Shown in pieces: positions 12,687 to 25,700 of a stretch of DNA of 64,000 bases. Made by a program: the position numbers and the translations under genes. The notes beneath the pieces are model-generated. The model was not told where the DNA came from. It ran no database searches and saw only the letters and a list, made by a program, of their open reading frames with translations. Source of the DNA: Homarus americanus (lineage: Eukaryota > Arthropoda > Malacostraca > Decapoda > Nephropidae); the NCBI RefSeq assembly GCF_018991925.1, contig NW_024753828.1, positions 5,308,339 to 5,372,338 on the forward strand, given 5' to 3'. Each line of letters starts with the position of its first letter. Position 1 is the stretch's first letter.

Positions 12687-13170
12687 ACTGTTACCCTGCA
12701 GCAGCCACCACACACCCTACCACACTGTTACCCTGGCAGCCACCACACACCCACCACAGTTACCCTGCAGCCACCACACACCCTACCACACTGTTACCCT
12801 GGCAGCCACTACACACCCCTACCACACTGTTACCCTGCTTAGCCACCACACACCCTACCACACTGTTACCCCGGCAGCCACCACACACAATCCCTGCAGC
12901 AGCCACACACACACCCTACCACCCTGTTGCCTGCAGCAGCCACCACACACCCTACCACACTGTTACCCTGCAGCCACCACACACCCTACCACACTGTTAC
13001 CCTGCAGCCACCACACACCCTACCACACTGTTACCCTGCAGCAGCCACCACACACCCTGCCACACTGTTACCCTGCAGCAGCCACCACACACCCTACTAC
13101 ACTGTTACCCTGCAGCCACCACACACCCTACCACACTGTTACCCTGGCAGCCACCACACACCCTACCAGT
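12687..13170. repeat. Minisatellite A, right part
   Basis: Continuation of the ~37-bp array after the retroposon, with the same words and more indels. Confidence 0.9.
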
Positions 13171-13369
13171 GCTACCCGAGGCTAGAGTATGCTAGATTTT
13201 CCGCGAACAGCAGCTAGTTTATTGTGCACCCCATACCCATCCTGTGAGTGGTAGCGGCAAAAGGATTACAGAGTATTAAGCCACTAAGGGTGTTTATCAG
13301 ACCCCAGTGATTTTGATATTATGGCAATGAATGTTACAGAGTATTTTCAGTACACTGTTTAAGTCGGTA

Positions 13370-13605
13370 CATAGAATTTTGATTAGGTGCTAGATGCCAA
13401 GTGTGGATACAGCCTTAGTATATCAGCTATCTTGTCACCAGAGATAAAGTGCTGTACCATTACATACACAGTGTGCTTGGATCTGTCTCTATAAGGTTCT
13501 ATTTTTTCACAGTCTAAGACGTAGTGTTGCAGGGTGTGGCCATGTAAGGGAGGAAAAGACTGATTTGTATCCATCCGTCCGTCCACACGTCCGTTCTACC
13601 CAAGA
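13370..13605 (-). mobile_element. LINE ORF2 C-terminal fragment
   Basis: The minus-strand frame ending at 13383 reads HGHTLQHYVLDCEKIEPYRD ... HFISGDKIADILRLYPHLAS. An H..T(L/M)xHY(L/V)L.C knuckle followed by FI...IADILR.YP.(F/L)AS resembles the C-terminal tail I recall from decapod LINE polyproteins. Only about 65 residues remain and the upstream frame is broken, so this is a dead remnant. Confidence 0.5.
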
Positions 13606-14184
13606 CTGTACTAATGGAACCTTTGGAGAGACGCCAGAGTCATTTGTGTACCAGTGAAGGTCATGATACTACAGGGACAGCTTGTTTATGTCTAATACCA
13701 CTGTTAGGGCGGGGTTATATTAAGAGAGTCCACGGGTTAACTTAAAGGAACAAGACTTGATTATTTTGTTTGTGGCTCCTGAGAGTAATAAGACCTACCA
13801 TAGTATTATCACATTTAGTTTCATTATCATCACCATCATCATCATCATCACCACCATCATCACCACCATCATCATTATTATTAGCAGTAGTAGTATGAAC
13901 AGTGTGTTCGTGTCGCCTGTAATATACTTAATGGAGTGTGAGGTAACTATCATTATGTGGTCAGATGTCAACTAATAAGCCACAGGTTCTCTCCACAAAT
14001 AAAGAGGACACGAAATGAATGTGGTGGTTGTTGTGATGGTGATTGTGGTGGTGAAAGTGGTTGTGGTCACTATACTTATTGTGATGGAGGCACCACCTTG
14101 GAAACTTCTCTCCGCCCTTCAAGGTTACCGCAGCCCACTTGTCCCCTTAAGTGCATACATTAAATACAGTATATAAATAAATAT

Positions 14185-14243
<59 letters not shown>

Positions 14244-14246
14244 AGC

Positions 14247-14309
<63 letters not shown>

Positions 14310-15659
14310 GTAAGGAAAAACAAGAATGACGACACTAATATTAGTCACGTTTAAAACATCTAAAATAACACTGGAAATGCCAAGACGAAAACCCTGGCTT
14401 CCGGCGTGTGTGTGTGAGGTCGGCCATCACCCAGACGAGCAGCACTGTACCGCTGAGTAACACGCTAGATTACTGACGGTGGTGGGGGTCACGTCCTACA
14501 ATGAGCGACCTATCACGGCCACGGTCTTACTTGGTTGTGCGTGACTGCTACACCAATCACGGGACCGCTGTCAGCCTTCCTCCACACCACAACACAACAC
14601 CTGCAACTCATCCACCTTTTCTCTTTCTTCACCTCCAGCTAAACCACCACCACCACCACCTACTAATGTTATCTTACTTGAGTTAACCTAATCCTATCTA
14701 ACTTAACATGACCTATGACCTAATAATGCTGCTTAACTATAGTGTAACCCAGCCCACCACTCTACCCTCCCCCCCCCCAACACACACATACACTTGGACT
14801 TGACCCGGAGGTAAGTCTGGAGGGGCCGTGTCCGTGTTCACACCTACTGTACGTTGATGGCGTTGGTGACTTAGGTTGAGCGTTTAGTGTGAAGCGTCTC
14901 AGGGCAATTCCCACGACAACTCTGACCTGTCATCATTGTGTCGTAGCTTAACTGAGTAATTTTTCCGATCACCAGCTGTGTGTGTGTACCCACTACAGAC
15001 AGCAGGATCCAGCACGCTACAAGGCACACCCTCAATTGCCTCACCTCTTGAACATATACAAGTGCCTCCCACAATACATCTCTCTATTTATTAACTAATA
15101 CATCCTTCTATACATCAAACACATTATAAATTAATACAATGACTCATCACAGTAACCGTCACTCACAGCGATACGGTACCGTCACAATTACCAAGATTTA
15201 AAAGGCAAAATATTAATATCATTATTAATATCAGGTTTCAAATAATTATTTTGTTATAATTATTTCTGTCTTATTATTATGGTCGCCTCCCACACGGGTT
15301 TGTTTGAAGGGATTTAAAGTGTTCACATGAGTGGCTGAACCACTCACGCCCACGCAGTAAATCACTTGAGTTATCTGTTAAGATATATTAGTATACCCGC
15401 CGCCCACACACCTCACACAGGTGTGGTGTAAAGGTACAAGTGACTGATGTTCTCCTCGACCCTGAAATTGCTGTACGTCTACATGAGGTTGGGTGTGTGT
15501 GTGAGATGGACAGGTGTGTGAGATGGACAGGTGTTTGAGATATACACCTGGATAGGTGTGATACATACTGTGCTGTACAGGTGTATTGGGTGAGTCACAT
15601 CAGTATGGCCGTGGTGACCAACACAACTCCCTCCCCTGCACCAGCTTTCTCTGCCCTCA
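13606..15659. other. Mixed simple repeats, no gene seen
   Basis: Contains a CAT/CAC-rich block (about 13825-13885), then a compound (AC)n at 14187-14243 joined to (AAT)n at 14246-14309. The remainder is unremarkable. Confidence 0.65.
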
Positions 15660-16010
15660 CTCCCTGACCAGGAAACACCCACCTCACCTCTCTCCCATCC
15701 TCCCTCACCCTCATCTTTCTCCTCCTCTGTTCCTCCCTCACTCTCCTCCCCCTTTGCCTCCACTCCCCTCACTCACCTTCACCCCCTCCCCCCTGTGCCC
15801 TCTCTCTCTCCACCTTCACCCTCACCTTTCTTCACCTCCATTTACCCTCTCCCCCTCCCCCCTTCACCTCCTCCTCTGCTAGCTCTTCCTTCCTCCCTCG
15901 CCACTCTCCTCTTCCTCATTCCTCCTCCTCTCCTCCAACTTCTCTCCTTCCTCCTCCTCCTCGCCTCCATCTTCTCTCCTACCTCCTTGTCTTCCTCTTC
16001 CTGCCTAAGA
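15660..16010. repeat. Polypyrimidine tract
   Basis: About 350 nt almost entirely C and T on the plus strand; could adopt triplex (H-DNA) structure. Long frames on either strand here are composition artefacts. Confidence 0.85.
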
Positions 16011-16129
16011 CCATGACCTGCTTTCTGGCCACACCAACAGAGGGGGGGGGGACGTGTTGCCCACTGCAGGGAAACTGCGGCACACACACACTCTCTCCTC
16101 TCTGGTTCTTTCTTTCTTTCTTTACAACT

Positions 16130-16400
16130 GTCATCCACCAACACTACCACACAACCACCACCACAACCATCACCACCACACAACCAGCACTATCACACAA
16201 CAACAACCATCACCTACCAGCACTACCACCACACAACCACACAACGGCTACCCACCAGCACTACCATACAACAATCACCACAAACATCACCTACTAGCAC
16301 TACCACAACCATCACCAACCAGTACAACTACACAGCCACCACCCCATCACCCACCACCACCACACAACCACCAGCACTACCACACAACCTCACCCACCAC
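16130..16400. repeat. CAC/ACA-rich minisatellite
   Basis: Irregular tandem array built from CCACCAGCACTACCACAC-like units with strong strand asymmetry (almost no G). Confidence 0.8.
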
Positions 16401-16531
16401 CCAGCTGCCCTAATGGTAGATCTCACAATAAAACGGACGCTATTGTTTGGTCAACTGTCAGGAGCGGCACGAGCCACTAATATTAACCCTGGGGAGGGTG
16501 TGAATAATGATAGAGGGAAATAGGGAACGAG

Positions 16532-16534
<3 letters not shown>

Positions 16535-16623
<89 letters not shown>
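16535..16623. repeat. (AC)n microsatellite
   Basis: About 88 nt uninterrupted. A (CAA)n-(TAA)n compound follows at about 16747-16813. Confidence 0.95.
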
Positions 16624-16625
<2 letters not shown>

Positions 16626-16760
16626 AGCCAGCAGTGAGAAGGGCGGGGCAGGTGGTACTCATTAAACACATTACCTGGTGAAGCTCCTCTATTTCAACCA
16701 TACTAATTAATTATCTCTCGTCTAACTTGTATCGGGAGAAGTTACAACAACAACAACAAC

Positions 16761-16805
<45 letters not shown>

Positions 16806-16819
16806 TAATAATAACCCCC

Positions 16820-17904
16820 ATATTACACCTTTCGTTGTTCTCACTGGGGAATCTCTGTGTGTGTGTCGGAGATGTCGTCCTCATCAGCAGGTAAAAGTCG
16901 GGTTACTCTCACCTGGTGTACTGTACATACCTACCTAGCTTTCACCACACACCTCTAAACCTGCCCTGCTTCTCTCCCTCCTGCTGCTGCTGACCCACCC
17001 TCCTGCTTCTGCTCCCCTTCCTTCCTGCTGCACTGTTCTCCTTCCCTCCCTCCTGTGCCTACCCTACCACACCCATCCATCCCTATCCTCCATCCTGCCC
17101 ATAGATAGCTCTTACACCACCTTCCCCTTGCCCTAAATACCCTTACCAGCCTATCTCCACCCCCCTACCCTTACCCTACCCTCCCCTAACCCCCCCCCCT
17201 TACTTGGCACACACCACACCCCAGAAAGCAAAAGTTGTTGTCATGGTATCTTAAAAAAAATCATCATACAAAGATACACAAACAAACACCACAATAACAA
17301 GAGAGTACTTAGGTGTGGGATGAACCTAAGAACGTCTGGTGATGGGTGAGGGAAAGACGGTGTTGAAAGGGTGATAAGAGTGACACGGGGTAAACCAGAT
17401 ACTGTGGCCTTGGTGAGGAGGAGAATAACCAACCAACCACCACCTCTCTCTCTCAACACCAGGGGAGGGGGGGCATGAATGAATGACAAACGAGGGTGGG
17501 TGGGTGGGTGGGTGTGGCGTGGGTGGGTATTGTGTGTGTTGTGTATAAAAATTCTTCCTTATAAACGTCAATCACGGCATCACTATCACCAACACACACA
17601 AACGAACACATACAGAAACACATAAACACACACACAAACACATAAACACACACACAAACACATACATAAACACACACACGCAAGACTGCAGTATATTGTG
17701 AAGGTGGACACGAGGTTCTCAGTGCAACAGTCCTGTCCGTGTGTACGTGAGACCTCCCCCCTGGCCTACATACTTATCAGCAGGCCCACCTACTGTACAC
17801 CACCAATACTATACACACATACATACATACACACGGTTAATACTATACATACACACGGTTAATACTATGCATACACACGGTTAATACTATACATACACAC
17901 GGTT
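16820..17904. other. Repeat-rich spacer ending in a ~28-bp tandem repeat
   Basis: Holds C-rich runs, (GGGT)n near 17500, ACATAAACAC-type repeats (17600-17680) and four copies of a unit containing ACACGGTTAATACTAT at 17830-17904, directly next to the 3' end of the CR1-like LINE. Confidence 0.65.
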
Positions 17905-18775
17905 ACATAAGAACATAAGAAAATAAGGAGTCTGCAATAGGCCGGTTGGCCTGTGCATGGCAGCTCCTGTCGAGAGTTACTACCACTATCATCCATGACT
18001 CTATCTAGCCTCCTTTTAAAACTTTCCAGCGTTCCCGCACTTACTACAAAGTTGCTAAGCTTGTTCCACTCGTCCACCTCCCTATTTGTGAACCAGTTCC
18101 TTCCTATCTCCCTCCTAAACCTAAACTTATCCAACTTGAATCCGTTGCTCCGAGTCCTATCCTGCTCGGATATTATAAGAACTTTATCTATATCCCCTTT
18201 ATTGATTCCTTTCACCCACTTAAATACTTCTATCATATCTCCCCGCACTCTTCGTCTTTCTAGGGAATGCAAGTTTAGTTTCTTTAACCTATCCTGATAT
18301 GGAAGGTTTCTAAGTCCCGGAATCATTTTTGTCATTCTTCGCTGCACCGACTCCAGTGAATTTATATCCATTCTATAATAGGGGCACCAGAACTGAACCG
18401 CATAATCGAGGTGCGGCCTGACTAGCGCAAAATATAGTTGCAATAAGACCTCTGCACTCTTATTACTTACACTTCCAGATATAAAACCCAATACTCTGTT
18501 TGCCTTATTTCGAACATTAACGCACTGTTTTCTAGGCCGTAGGTCCGGGCTTACAAGTACCCCTAGGTCTCTTTCACAAGACTTCTCTAGGTTGATGTTG
18601 TTAAGGCTGTATACATTGACAGTATTTGTTCTTCCAATATTAAGTACGCTGCACTTGCTGGTGTTGAATTTCATTTGCCATTTTTCTGACCACTCCTGCA
18701 GTTTATTTAAATCCTCCTGTAGTGCATTTGCATCCTGCCCTGAATTAATCTGCCGCCCGGTTAATACCAACTTTA
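17905..18775 (-). mobile_element. CR1-like LINE, 5'-truncated, with intact 3' part of the reverse-transcriptase frame
   Basis: A continuous minus-strand frame (about 280 residues) covers the region just after the RT catalytic motif: GRQINSGQDANALQEDLNKL, CERDLGVLVSPDLRP, NKANRVLGFISG, LYFALVRPHLDYAVQFWCP, SLESVQRRMTKMIPGL. These are typical of the thumb/connection part of CR1/jockey-group non-LTR retrotransposons. The YADD-type motif itself is missing, because the element is cut off near 18775. The 3' terminus on the minus strand is TTCTTATGTTCTTATG, an octamer tail like that of CR1 elements. The open frame over ~0.85 kb suggests a young insertion. Confidence 0.85.
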
Positions 18776-18795
18776 TCTCATTTATCCTATTATTA

Positions 18796-18995
18796 TCATC
18801 CAGACCTATTCCATTATCCCAACAATCCTACCTTAGTCTATTATCCTTCCACGTTAGTCCAAGAATCCTAACCACTATCCAATCCTAGCTGGCCCAAGAA
18901 TCCTACCAGTATCCTTTCCTAATCCCAGCTGGTCAAAAAAAATCCTACCGTTATCCTATCCTATCCCAGGTGGTCATATAATCCTCACTATCCTA
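18796..18995. repeat. Degenerate ~50-bp repeat beside the LINE 5' break
   Basis: Loose tandem copies with words such as CCTATCCCAGGTGGTC and AAGAATCCTACC. The LINE truncation point lies at its edge. Confidence 0.6.
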
Positions 18996-19324
18996 GCAAT
19001 GACGCCTCACTTCAGAAGTTATATTTAGTCCCGGAGGCTCTCACTTATAGAGGAGAGAGAGAGAGAGAGAGAGGAGGGAAGGAGGGGGTGAGGGAGGGAG
19101 AAGGAAAGAAGGACAGGGTGAGGGGGGAGAGGAGAGAGGGGGAGAAGGTTCATATTGCAGCACACCAGGATGCTCCCCCCATCACCATGCACCTCCTCCC
19201 TCCCTCCCCCTCATACCCCCCACCTCCTCCCTCCCTCCCTCCCCCTCCTACCCCCCCCTCCTCCTTATTCAAGTACTAACACCCGGCACTAAACCCGGTA
19301 CTACTATATTCCCTCCCACCTGTT

Positions 19325-19394
<70 letters not shown>

Positions 19395-20340
19395 CACCAT
19401 GTGCCAACTTACGCCAGGGAGTGCCAGTGACCCTGACCTTTGAATCAGAAAACACAAAGAAAGGAGCCTGTGTGTGAGAGAGAGAGAGGGGGAAGAGAAA
19501 GTTTGCCCAGCTTCAGGAGGCGAGGCAGTAGGCGGCAGGTCAACCCGATAACAGTGTTTGTAGATTTGTGGGTCAACGACGACAACAACGATTAGCTTGA
19601 CCACACACCCACACACAACGACGAGTGACTATGTGGTGTGTTGACAGGCAGAGCTTTAAGACAGGAATGAGAACGTGTGTGTGTGTCTGACTGTCTAATT
19701 ATTTACCTAACCCCCCTGTCAATCTATCTACCTATCTCCTTCTATTTATCCTTGTATCTGTTTATCCACTGTCTATCCATCTGTTGAGATCTCCCCGTTT
19801 GCCTCCGCTTCTGTTTAAGGGCGTGGTGGCTTCAAGAGGGGGGAGGGGGGGGGCTAGTGTAGAAAGTGACACACGTACACAGAGAGAGGTACTACACACA
19901 CATACGTACAGGCACACGCACACACTTTTAATAACTCATGTGCGTGTGTGTGTACGTCCTTCACCTTCATGCACGACTGTGTGAGGGCACTACTGAGCTG
20001 GTCACCCACACCGTTATGTACCTTCCGTTATCATTGTTTTGTTATTATTAGGATTATCAGTTTTGTTCTTATTGTTGTTATCAGTTCTGCTATTGTTCTT
20101 ATTATTGTTATCTGTATTTTGTTATCGTTGTTATTATAATTAAAATCACTACACAGCTGTTACCATCTTCAACCGCTTATCGTCACTATCATAAATAACG
20201 TGTAATCTCATTAATGCACTGCCCCCCCCCAAGAAGGCTAAGATAGTGTGGTTTAGTGTGGTTAGATTAAGGGTGGTTTGGTTAGGTTAGGTTAAAAGAG
20301 TGTGACTGACGTAGCCGTTAAATATACTGCTATGTAATAA

Positions 20341-20391
<51 letters not shown>

Positions 20392-21149
20392 TCATCACGA
20401 ATTACAATATGCTTAACACACACCTGCTTCGCCATAAGCCTGCGCCAGAATCACCCTCAATCCGTGTCTGGCATATCAAGCTGTCGACGTGACCACACAC
20501 ATAAAAAAACAAACACACACACACATACTATCCCGGACATGTGACTGTCTGTGTGTGTGTGTGCTAAGGTAACCTGGTGTGTCTAACTGGCCCCAATTCC
20601 CTACGGCACCATACACCTCCTCCCTTGATGCTTAAACTCTGTACTTACATCGAGACTCTCAACCCCCAGCCTAAAAAAACGTCATCATAAACTGGTCAAT
20701 GATTCCGTTAAGTCGCCGTTATATATATAAAAAAAAAAACACCTCAGGGGAAAAAAACATGGTCAGTTGAGTCAAGAAAGGACGAACATTAGACTGACTT
20801 CAACCAGCCACAAAATCTCTCTACTTGAATGAGGGAATCTCACATTTTGTATTCAAGTAAGTAGATCTTCTTGGGGGGGGGGGTGGGATTCTGGACTTAT
20901 TACTGCACCAAAACTTAGCCCTGTATCGTGTAAATCTCTCTCTCTCTCTCTCTCTCATTTATCCATCAATTTATATTATTCCTCTCATCACTCTCACCGT
21001 CCAACGTGGCAACAGACTTGATCAAATCCTGGACACACCACCACCAATACTACTGTCCTCCTACCTACCACCATCACCCCTATTGTCCACCACCATCCTA
21101 CTATCCAGCACAACCACCATCCCCATTCAACTAACCACCACCCCCTACC
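18996..21149. other. Simple repeats, no gene seen
   Basis: Contains a GA tract (19050-19145), (AC)n at 19327-19393, short TTAGG-like repeats at 20250-20295, (GT)n at 20343-20389 and short CT repeats near 20935. Long frames are CV or TH dipeptide artefacts. Confidence 0.65.
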
Positions 21150-21226
21150 AACCATTATCACACCCTGGGATAGAACCCGGATACCCTGATTGTTGTGTGA
21201 GTCTCTCTACCACACCACCACCACAG
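21150..21226 (-). mobile_element. tRNA-derived SINE-like fragment
   Basis: The minus strand contains GTGTGGTAGAGAGACTCAC (A-box-like) and, about 30 nt on, CCGGGTTCTATCCCAGGG (B-box GGTTCnAnCC with one change). Spacing resembles a tRNA, but the cloverleaf is incomplete, so a SINE head is preferred over a tRNA gene. Confidence 0.4.
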
Positions 21227-21337
21227 TTTAACTCCCCTACTTGAACATCACCACTGGCCAGGACTCGAGGCCGTCACCACCACCCACACCTATATCAATG
21301 GTGAGGCATCAACCCGGACTTACTGCAATTATTACCT

Positions 21338-21340
<3 letters not shown>

Positions 21341-21387
<47 letters not shown>
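21341..21387. repeat. (AC)n microsatellite
   Basis: 47 nt uninterrupted. Confidence 0.95.
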
Positions 21388-21390
<3 letters not shown>

Positions 21391-21610
21391 ATAAGGCAAC
21401 TACCCGGACTCATTTTAACAACAATAACATCCTGGGTGATTAAGTCGCCATCCCGGAAGCTTAGTCGTCGCAAACCCAGACCCCGGGGGCAGGTTGGGTC
21501 TAGAACCTTCCCCGGGTCGCCGTTAGGTAAATGCCAAACACACACACTCTCGACCTGGGCCAGTCACCGCCACACAGGTAAAGGGGCCGGACTGTCACCC
21601 GCAAAAGGCC

Positions 21611-21733
21611 TCTCCTTCTGAACCCATGAACCCCGACTCGTGAACCCAAAGCAGTAGACTGATATATTATATTCTGTCCATAAATGCTTCGGGTTCATGA
21701 GTCTGACTCTCGGGGTTCACACCGGAGAGGCGA
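21611..21733. mobile_element. Foldback element, copy 1
   Basis: An imperfect palindrome: left arm with CTGAACCCATGAACCCCG and CTCGTGAACCC, right arm with GGGTTCATGAG and CTCGGGGTTCAC. The loop contains TATTCTGTCCATAAATGCTT. The same arms and loop recur at 47871-48004, so this is a dispersed hairpin-type repeat, probably a MITE. Confidence 0.65.
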
Positions 21734-22546
21734 CAGGTCTCTTGTGGGTGACTGTACCTGAAGTAGGCCAGGGAGGAGGGGGAAAGATCAAGGAGGTGGA
21801 GCCGTGTAAACCAGAGTGGGATGAGGGCGAGTAACGTGTGCCTCGGGGGTGGGTTAAAAGGGCAGGGGGTAGGTTACAGGGTGGGGCAAGAGGGTCACGA
21901 GGTGGGGCAGTAGGTGGTGGCGGCGGTGGGCGGAGGTGACCGTGTTACTGAGCAACCTCCGGCCCCCGTAGGTCGAGAGGCACCGTCTTCACTCTCTACC
22001 TCCCTCCACCTACTTCTTACCTCGCCGCTCCCTCCCTCCCTTCACCCAACACTCGGGCTTGTTCATAACCCTCACCCACCGTCCGGGTACACGAGGCTCA
22101 CCAAGGTTAATTAGCCCAGCACACACACACACACACGGGAGGGCCCAATACCACCCACCCACCTACAACTTAACCACCCACATATTCCCCGTGCCAACTG
22201 CCACCCTCCCCCACTATGCACACCTGATCTTGGAGGCAGTGATCACAGGTGTTTTAACGCCTCTCTCTCTCTCTCCCTCTCTCTCTCTCTCCCTCTCTCT
22301 CTCTCTCTCTATCGCTGTTTGTTTCTCTCACCACAACATCGTAATAAAGCTCCAGGACCACAAAACAATCCTTCCTAGTTGAAAATTTCACTTAAAAATA
22401 AACCAAATGTCGAAGTATCATCCCCACAAACTGACACACACAAACAAGTCTTGTAAATCTATCCCCAGAAACACATACAGGAGATAAACATACAACAACA
22501 AGCAGTAGGAATGTCGAAACACATCCAACAAACATACATACATACA

Positions 22547-22635
<89 letters not shown>

Positions 22636-23575
22636 TGTGTGTGTGTGTGTGTGTCTGTCTGTCTGTGTGTGTGTGTCTGTCTGTCTGTGTGTGTGTGTGT
22701 GTCTCGCCTTCATAAGGTCTGCTTGTGACCTGGAAGCCTTACAAAATACCAAGTGACAAGAACGCGACCCTAACCACCTGAAGCCAACTAACACACGCAT
22801 ATGCTCATTAAGGTCAGGTCAGGTCAACTAGGTGTCGTATATTTACCCTTTGAGAAGAGGATTCCAAGACCGCGCACAACACTTACACCTCTGGCCAGCC
22901 ATACACACTACACTACACCTTGAACTACCTCTACACCCTGAACGACTGTACCAATCACCACTAACTGATGCACTACACCCAAACTACTACACCCAACACT
23001 ACACGACCATATCAGCCACAGGAACAGCGTCAATTAATCAAAACAATAACAATAACAACAACAACAATAACAACAACAACAATAATAATAATAATAACAA
23101 CAACAATAATAACAATAATAATAATAATAACAGTAATGACAACAAACATTAGAATAATAACAACAACAATAATAACAACAGTAATAATACAACTCACTTC
23201 AGGTTTTAAGCCCCACGCGATAATGAAAATCACACACACACACACACACGCGCGCGCGCACACACACACAACTAACTAGGTCAATACAGCGACCCACACC
23301 TGACACACCTGCAGTCACAAACAGGCGAATGTGGTGACACGCACAAAAACTAGAACGCCCCCAGCCAGCTCGCGCCGCATAACTTAATTCGCTAATCATT
23401 TTAATAGCATTCTAAGGCGGGCTATTCAGGTCAGGTCATCTCGTTAACAACCCTCTCAACTATATGATGGTACAGTAGTTGATTAATTAAGGAAGATACT
23501 AGCGTTAAGTCCTCAGTAATATTCCTATTATCATAGGTAACGATTCTTCTGGTGACCCCAAAACCTTAGTTAACT
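21734..23575. other. Repeat-rich block, no gene seen
   Basis: Holds (CT)n at 22260-22311, a long (GT)n with CTGT interruptions at 22549-22702, a (AGGTC)3 word at 22811, (AAC/AAT)n at 23039-23188 and an AC-GC-AC alternating purine-pyrimidine tract at 23231-23270 that is prone to form Z-DNA. Confidence 0.7.
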
Positions 23576-23822
23576 CACCCCACCCCCAAGTTTCCTCTCC
23601 ATCTATCACCCCCAAGTTTCCCTCTCCATCTATCACCTCAAGTTTCCCTCTCCATCTATCTTCCTCAAGTTTCCTCTCCATCTATCACCCCTCAAGTTTC
23701 CCTCTCCATCCTATCACCCTCCAAGTTTCCCTCTCCATCTATCACCCCCAAAGTTTCCCTCTCCATCTCTATCACCCCCCAAGTTTCCCTCTCCATCTAT
23801 CACCCCTCCAAGTTTCCCTCTA
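23576..23822. repeat. Minisatellite, ~27-bp unit
   Basis: About nine units sharing AAGTTTCCCTCTCCATCTAT then CACCCCC with length variation in the C run. Confidence 0.9.
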
Positions 23823-23842
23823 CTCGACACACAACCTTTACC

Positions 23843-24155
23843 TCCTGACGATACAGTGTGTGACGCTCGACCTCCTGACGATACAGTGTGTGACGCTCGA
23901 CCTCCTGACGATACTGCTGTGCTGCTCTTTGTTTACACCACGTCCAGCTGATCGCCTAACTACGTCATGGGCATCTGGTCACACCCCCACCCCCTGCCTA
24001 ACTACGTCATGGGCATCAAATTTACCCACCCCCCACCTGCCTAACTACCTCATGGGCATCTGGTCCACACACCCCACCCCCTGCCCCTAACTACCTCATG
24101 GGCATCAAATTTACCCCCCCCACCTGCCAAACTACCTCATGGGCATCTGGTCACA
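23843..24155. repeat. Two adjacent minisatellites (30-bp and ~47-bp units)
   Basis: First, three copies with CTCGACCTCCTGACGATAC. Then about five copies with CTAACTACGTCATGGGCATC, alternately continuing with TGGTCACA or AAATTTACC. The early units carry TACGTCA (CRE-like); later ones have TACCTCA. Confidence 0.85.
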
Positions 24156-25560
24156 AAATAATAATACTTTCACCCTAAACCTACACCCCACATATTAAAA
24201 TACTCTGTTACTTATTAATAACCAAACCTTATACATTTTTCCTCTCGTCTCCAAATTCCGTAGACACACACAACTTAAAATCTGTTTTGTTTTACATGAC
24301 GTCAGCAGATTGCCTCGCCTAGCTCTAAGGAGGTGGGTGGGGGAGGGTGGGTCAGATGTTGTGTAGGAGGTGTGGGTGGATGGGGGTTTAAACTTGGGTA
24401 GTATACGTATACACAGGTGCAATGACAAGGTGGGGGGGTAAAGAGGAGGATAAAGAAAGAAAGGTTAAAGCGAGTGGTGAAACTGAGGAGAAGAAAACTG
24501 GGGTGATAAGGGAAGATAGGTGAAGGGGTGAGCAAAAGAGGTGAGATACTGAGAGGCCTGAAGAGGTGATAGATGGAGAGGGAAACTTGGGGGTGATAGA
24601 TGGAGAGGGAAACTTGGGGGTGATGGAGAGGGAGTTAACAGGAACTAGTGTGTCGGGCGCTGGGACAGGTGACTTGAGTAGGTCACCTGTACCGCATGAT
24701 GTGGCGGTCCATGCAGGTGGTGACAGCTGCGGTAGTGGTGGGAGTGTGGTGGTGACTTATGGTGATGGTGACAGTTGTGGTGTGATGGTGGTAGTCTGAA
24801 GAAGTATGGTGGTGGTGGTGGTGGTGTGAGAAGCCAGTGTAATTAGTGGTGGTGATACGGCTATCACAAACAGGATGACTGCCTTATCTTAATGCCACCC
24901 CTCCCCGGAATCTGACATCACCACTGCCAACACAATATACTGCTACTACCAACATACACACCATTCCCAACACTACCACAATTACACCACTATTATTACA
25001 TAACAGACCCAGCCAGCCAACTTCCCCACCTCCAAAAAAAAACAATAAAAAATAAATATATACTGTATATATACTACCAACACTTCCCAAACTTACCAAA
25101 ACACATGTGTCTGCACCAACATACCTGACACACACACACACACACCTGCCTCAACTCACCCAGAAATCATTACAACACCACAACCACAAGATATATACAT
25201 AATAATTCACAAGGAAATAATAACAAAAACCACCAATAATTATCTAATGGTGTGGAAATTGTACTCATAAACACACTTAATATTTTCAATCGATAGTCGA
25301 TACTGGATCTGATTATGTCAACAATGGCGTGAAGCATAGAAGGCTCTGAGGCCGTTTTATATAATAGCTAAATCATATATATTTTTTCACACTATTGCCA
25401 CCACACGTATTATTAAAACCACAACGTCGATATTTTTCTTTCTTTTCTATTAACACACACACTATAGCACATCTCTCCCTGCCAGCAGTAACGTATACCT
25501 CCGCACGCCACACTCTCTCTCACGCGACTGTCAACACTACCACATGTCCTGTTCCACCAT
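24156..25560. other. Mixed low-complexity sequence, no gene seen
   Basis: Purine-rich 24300-24620 with a 26-bp duplication (GATGGAGAGGGAAACTTGGG), then GGTGGTGA-type trinucleotide-rich DNA to 24860, then ordinary sequence. Confidence 0.6.
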
Positions 25561-25579
25561 CCCCACACTCACTCTCTCT

Positions 25580-25700
25580 CGTTCCTATTGGTCACCCCTG
25601 GAAGCGCGGGATTGGTCAACTTCGATCATGACGTCACGTGCGCGCTCGCTCATTGGTAGAAGGGGAACATGACGCTCTGGTTTATCGTTATCAGACGCTG
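25580..25700. promoter_or_regulatory. CpG-rich promoter-like cluster: CCAAT, CRE and E-box
   Basis: Three inverted CCAAT boxes (ATTGG at 25587, 25611 and 25652) flank a perfect CRE palindrome TGACGTCA (25629-25636) that overlaps an E-box CACGTG (25635-25640), followed by TGCGCGCTCGC. This is the composition of a housekeeping-type core promoter, in an otherwise simple-repeat region. Orientation of CCAAT suggests minus-strand transcription, but no downstream exon is proven. Confidence 0.5.

Noticed and set aside
11021..13170. CRISPR-like repeat-spacer structure
   Set aside because: Units are contiguous and degenerate with no unique spacers; eukaryotic minisatellite.
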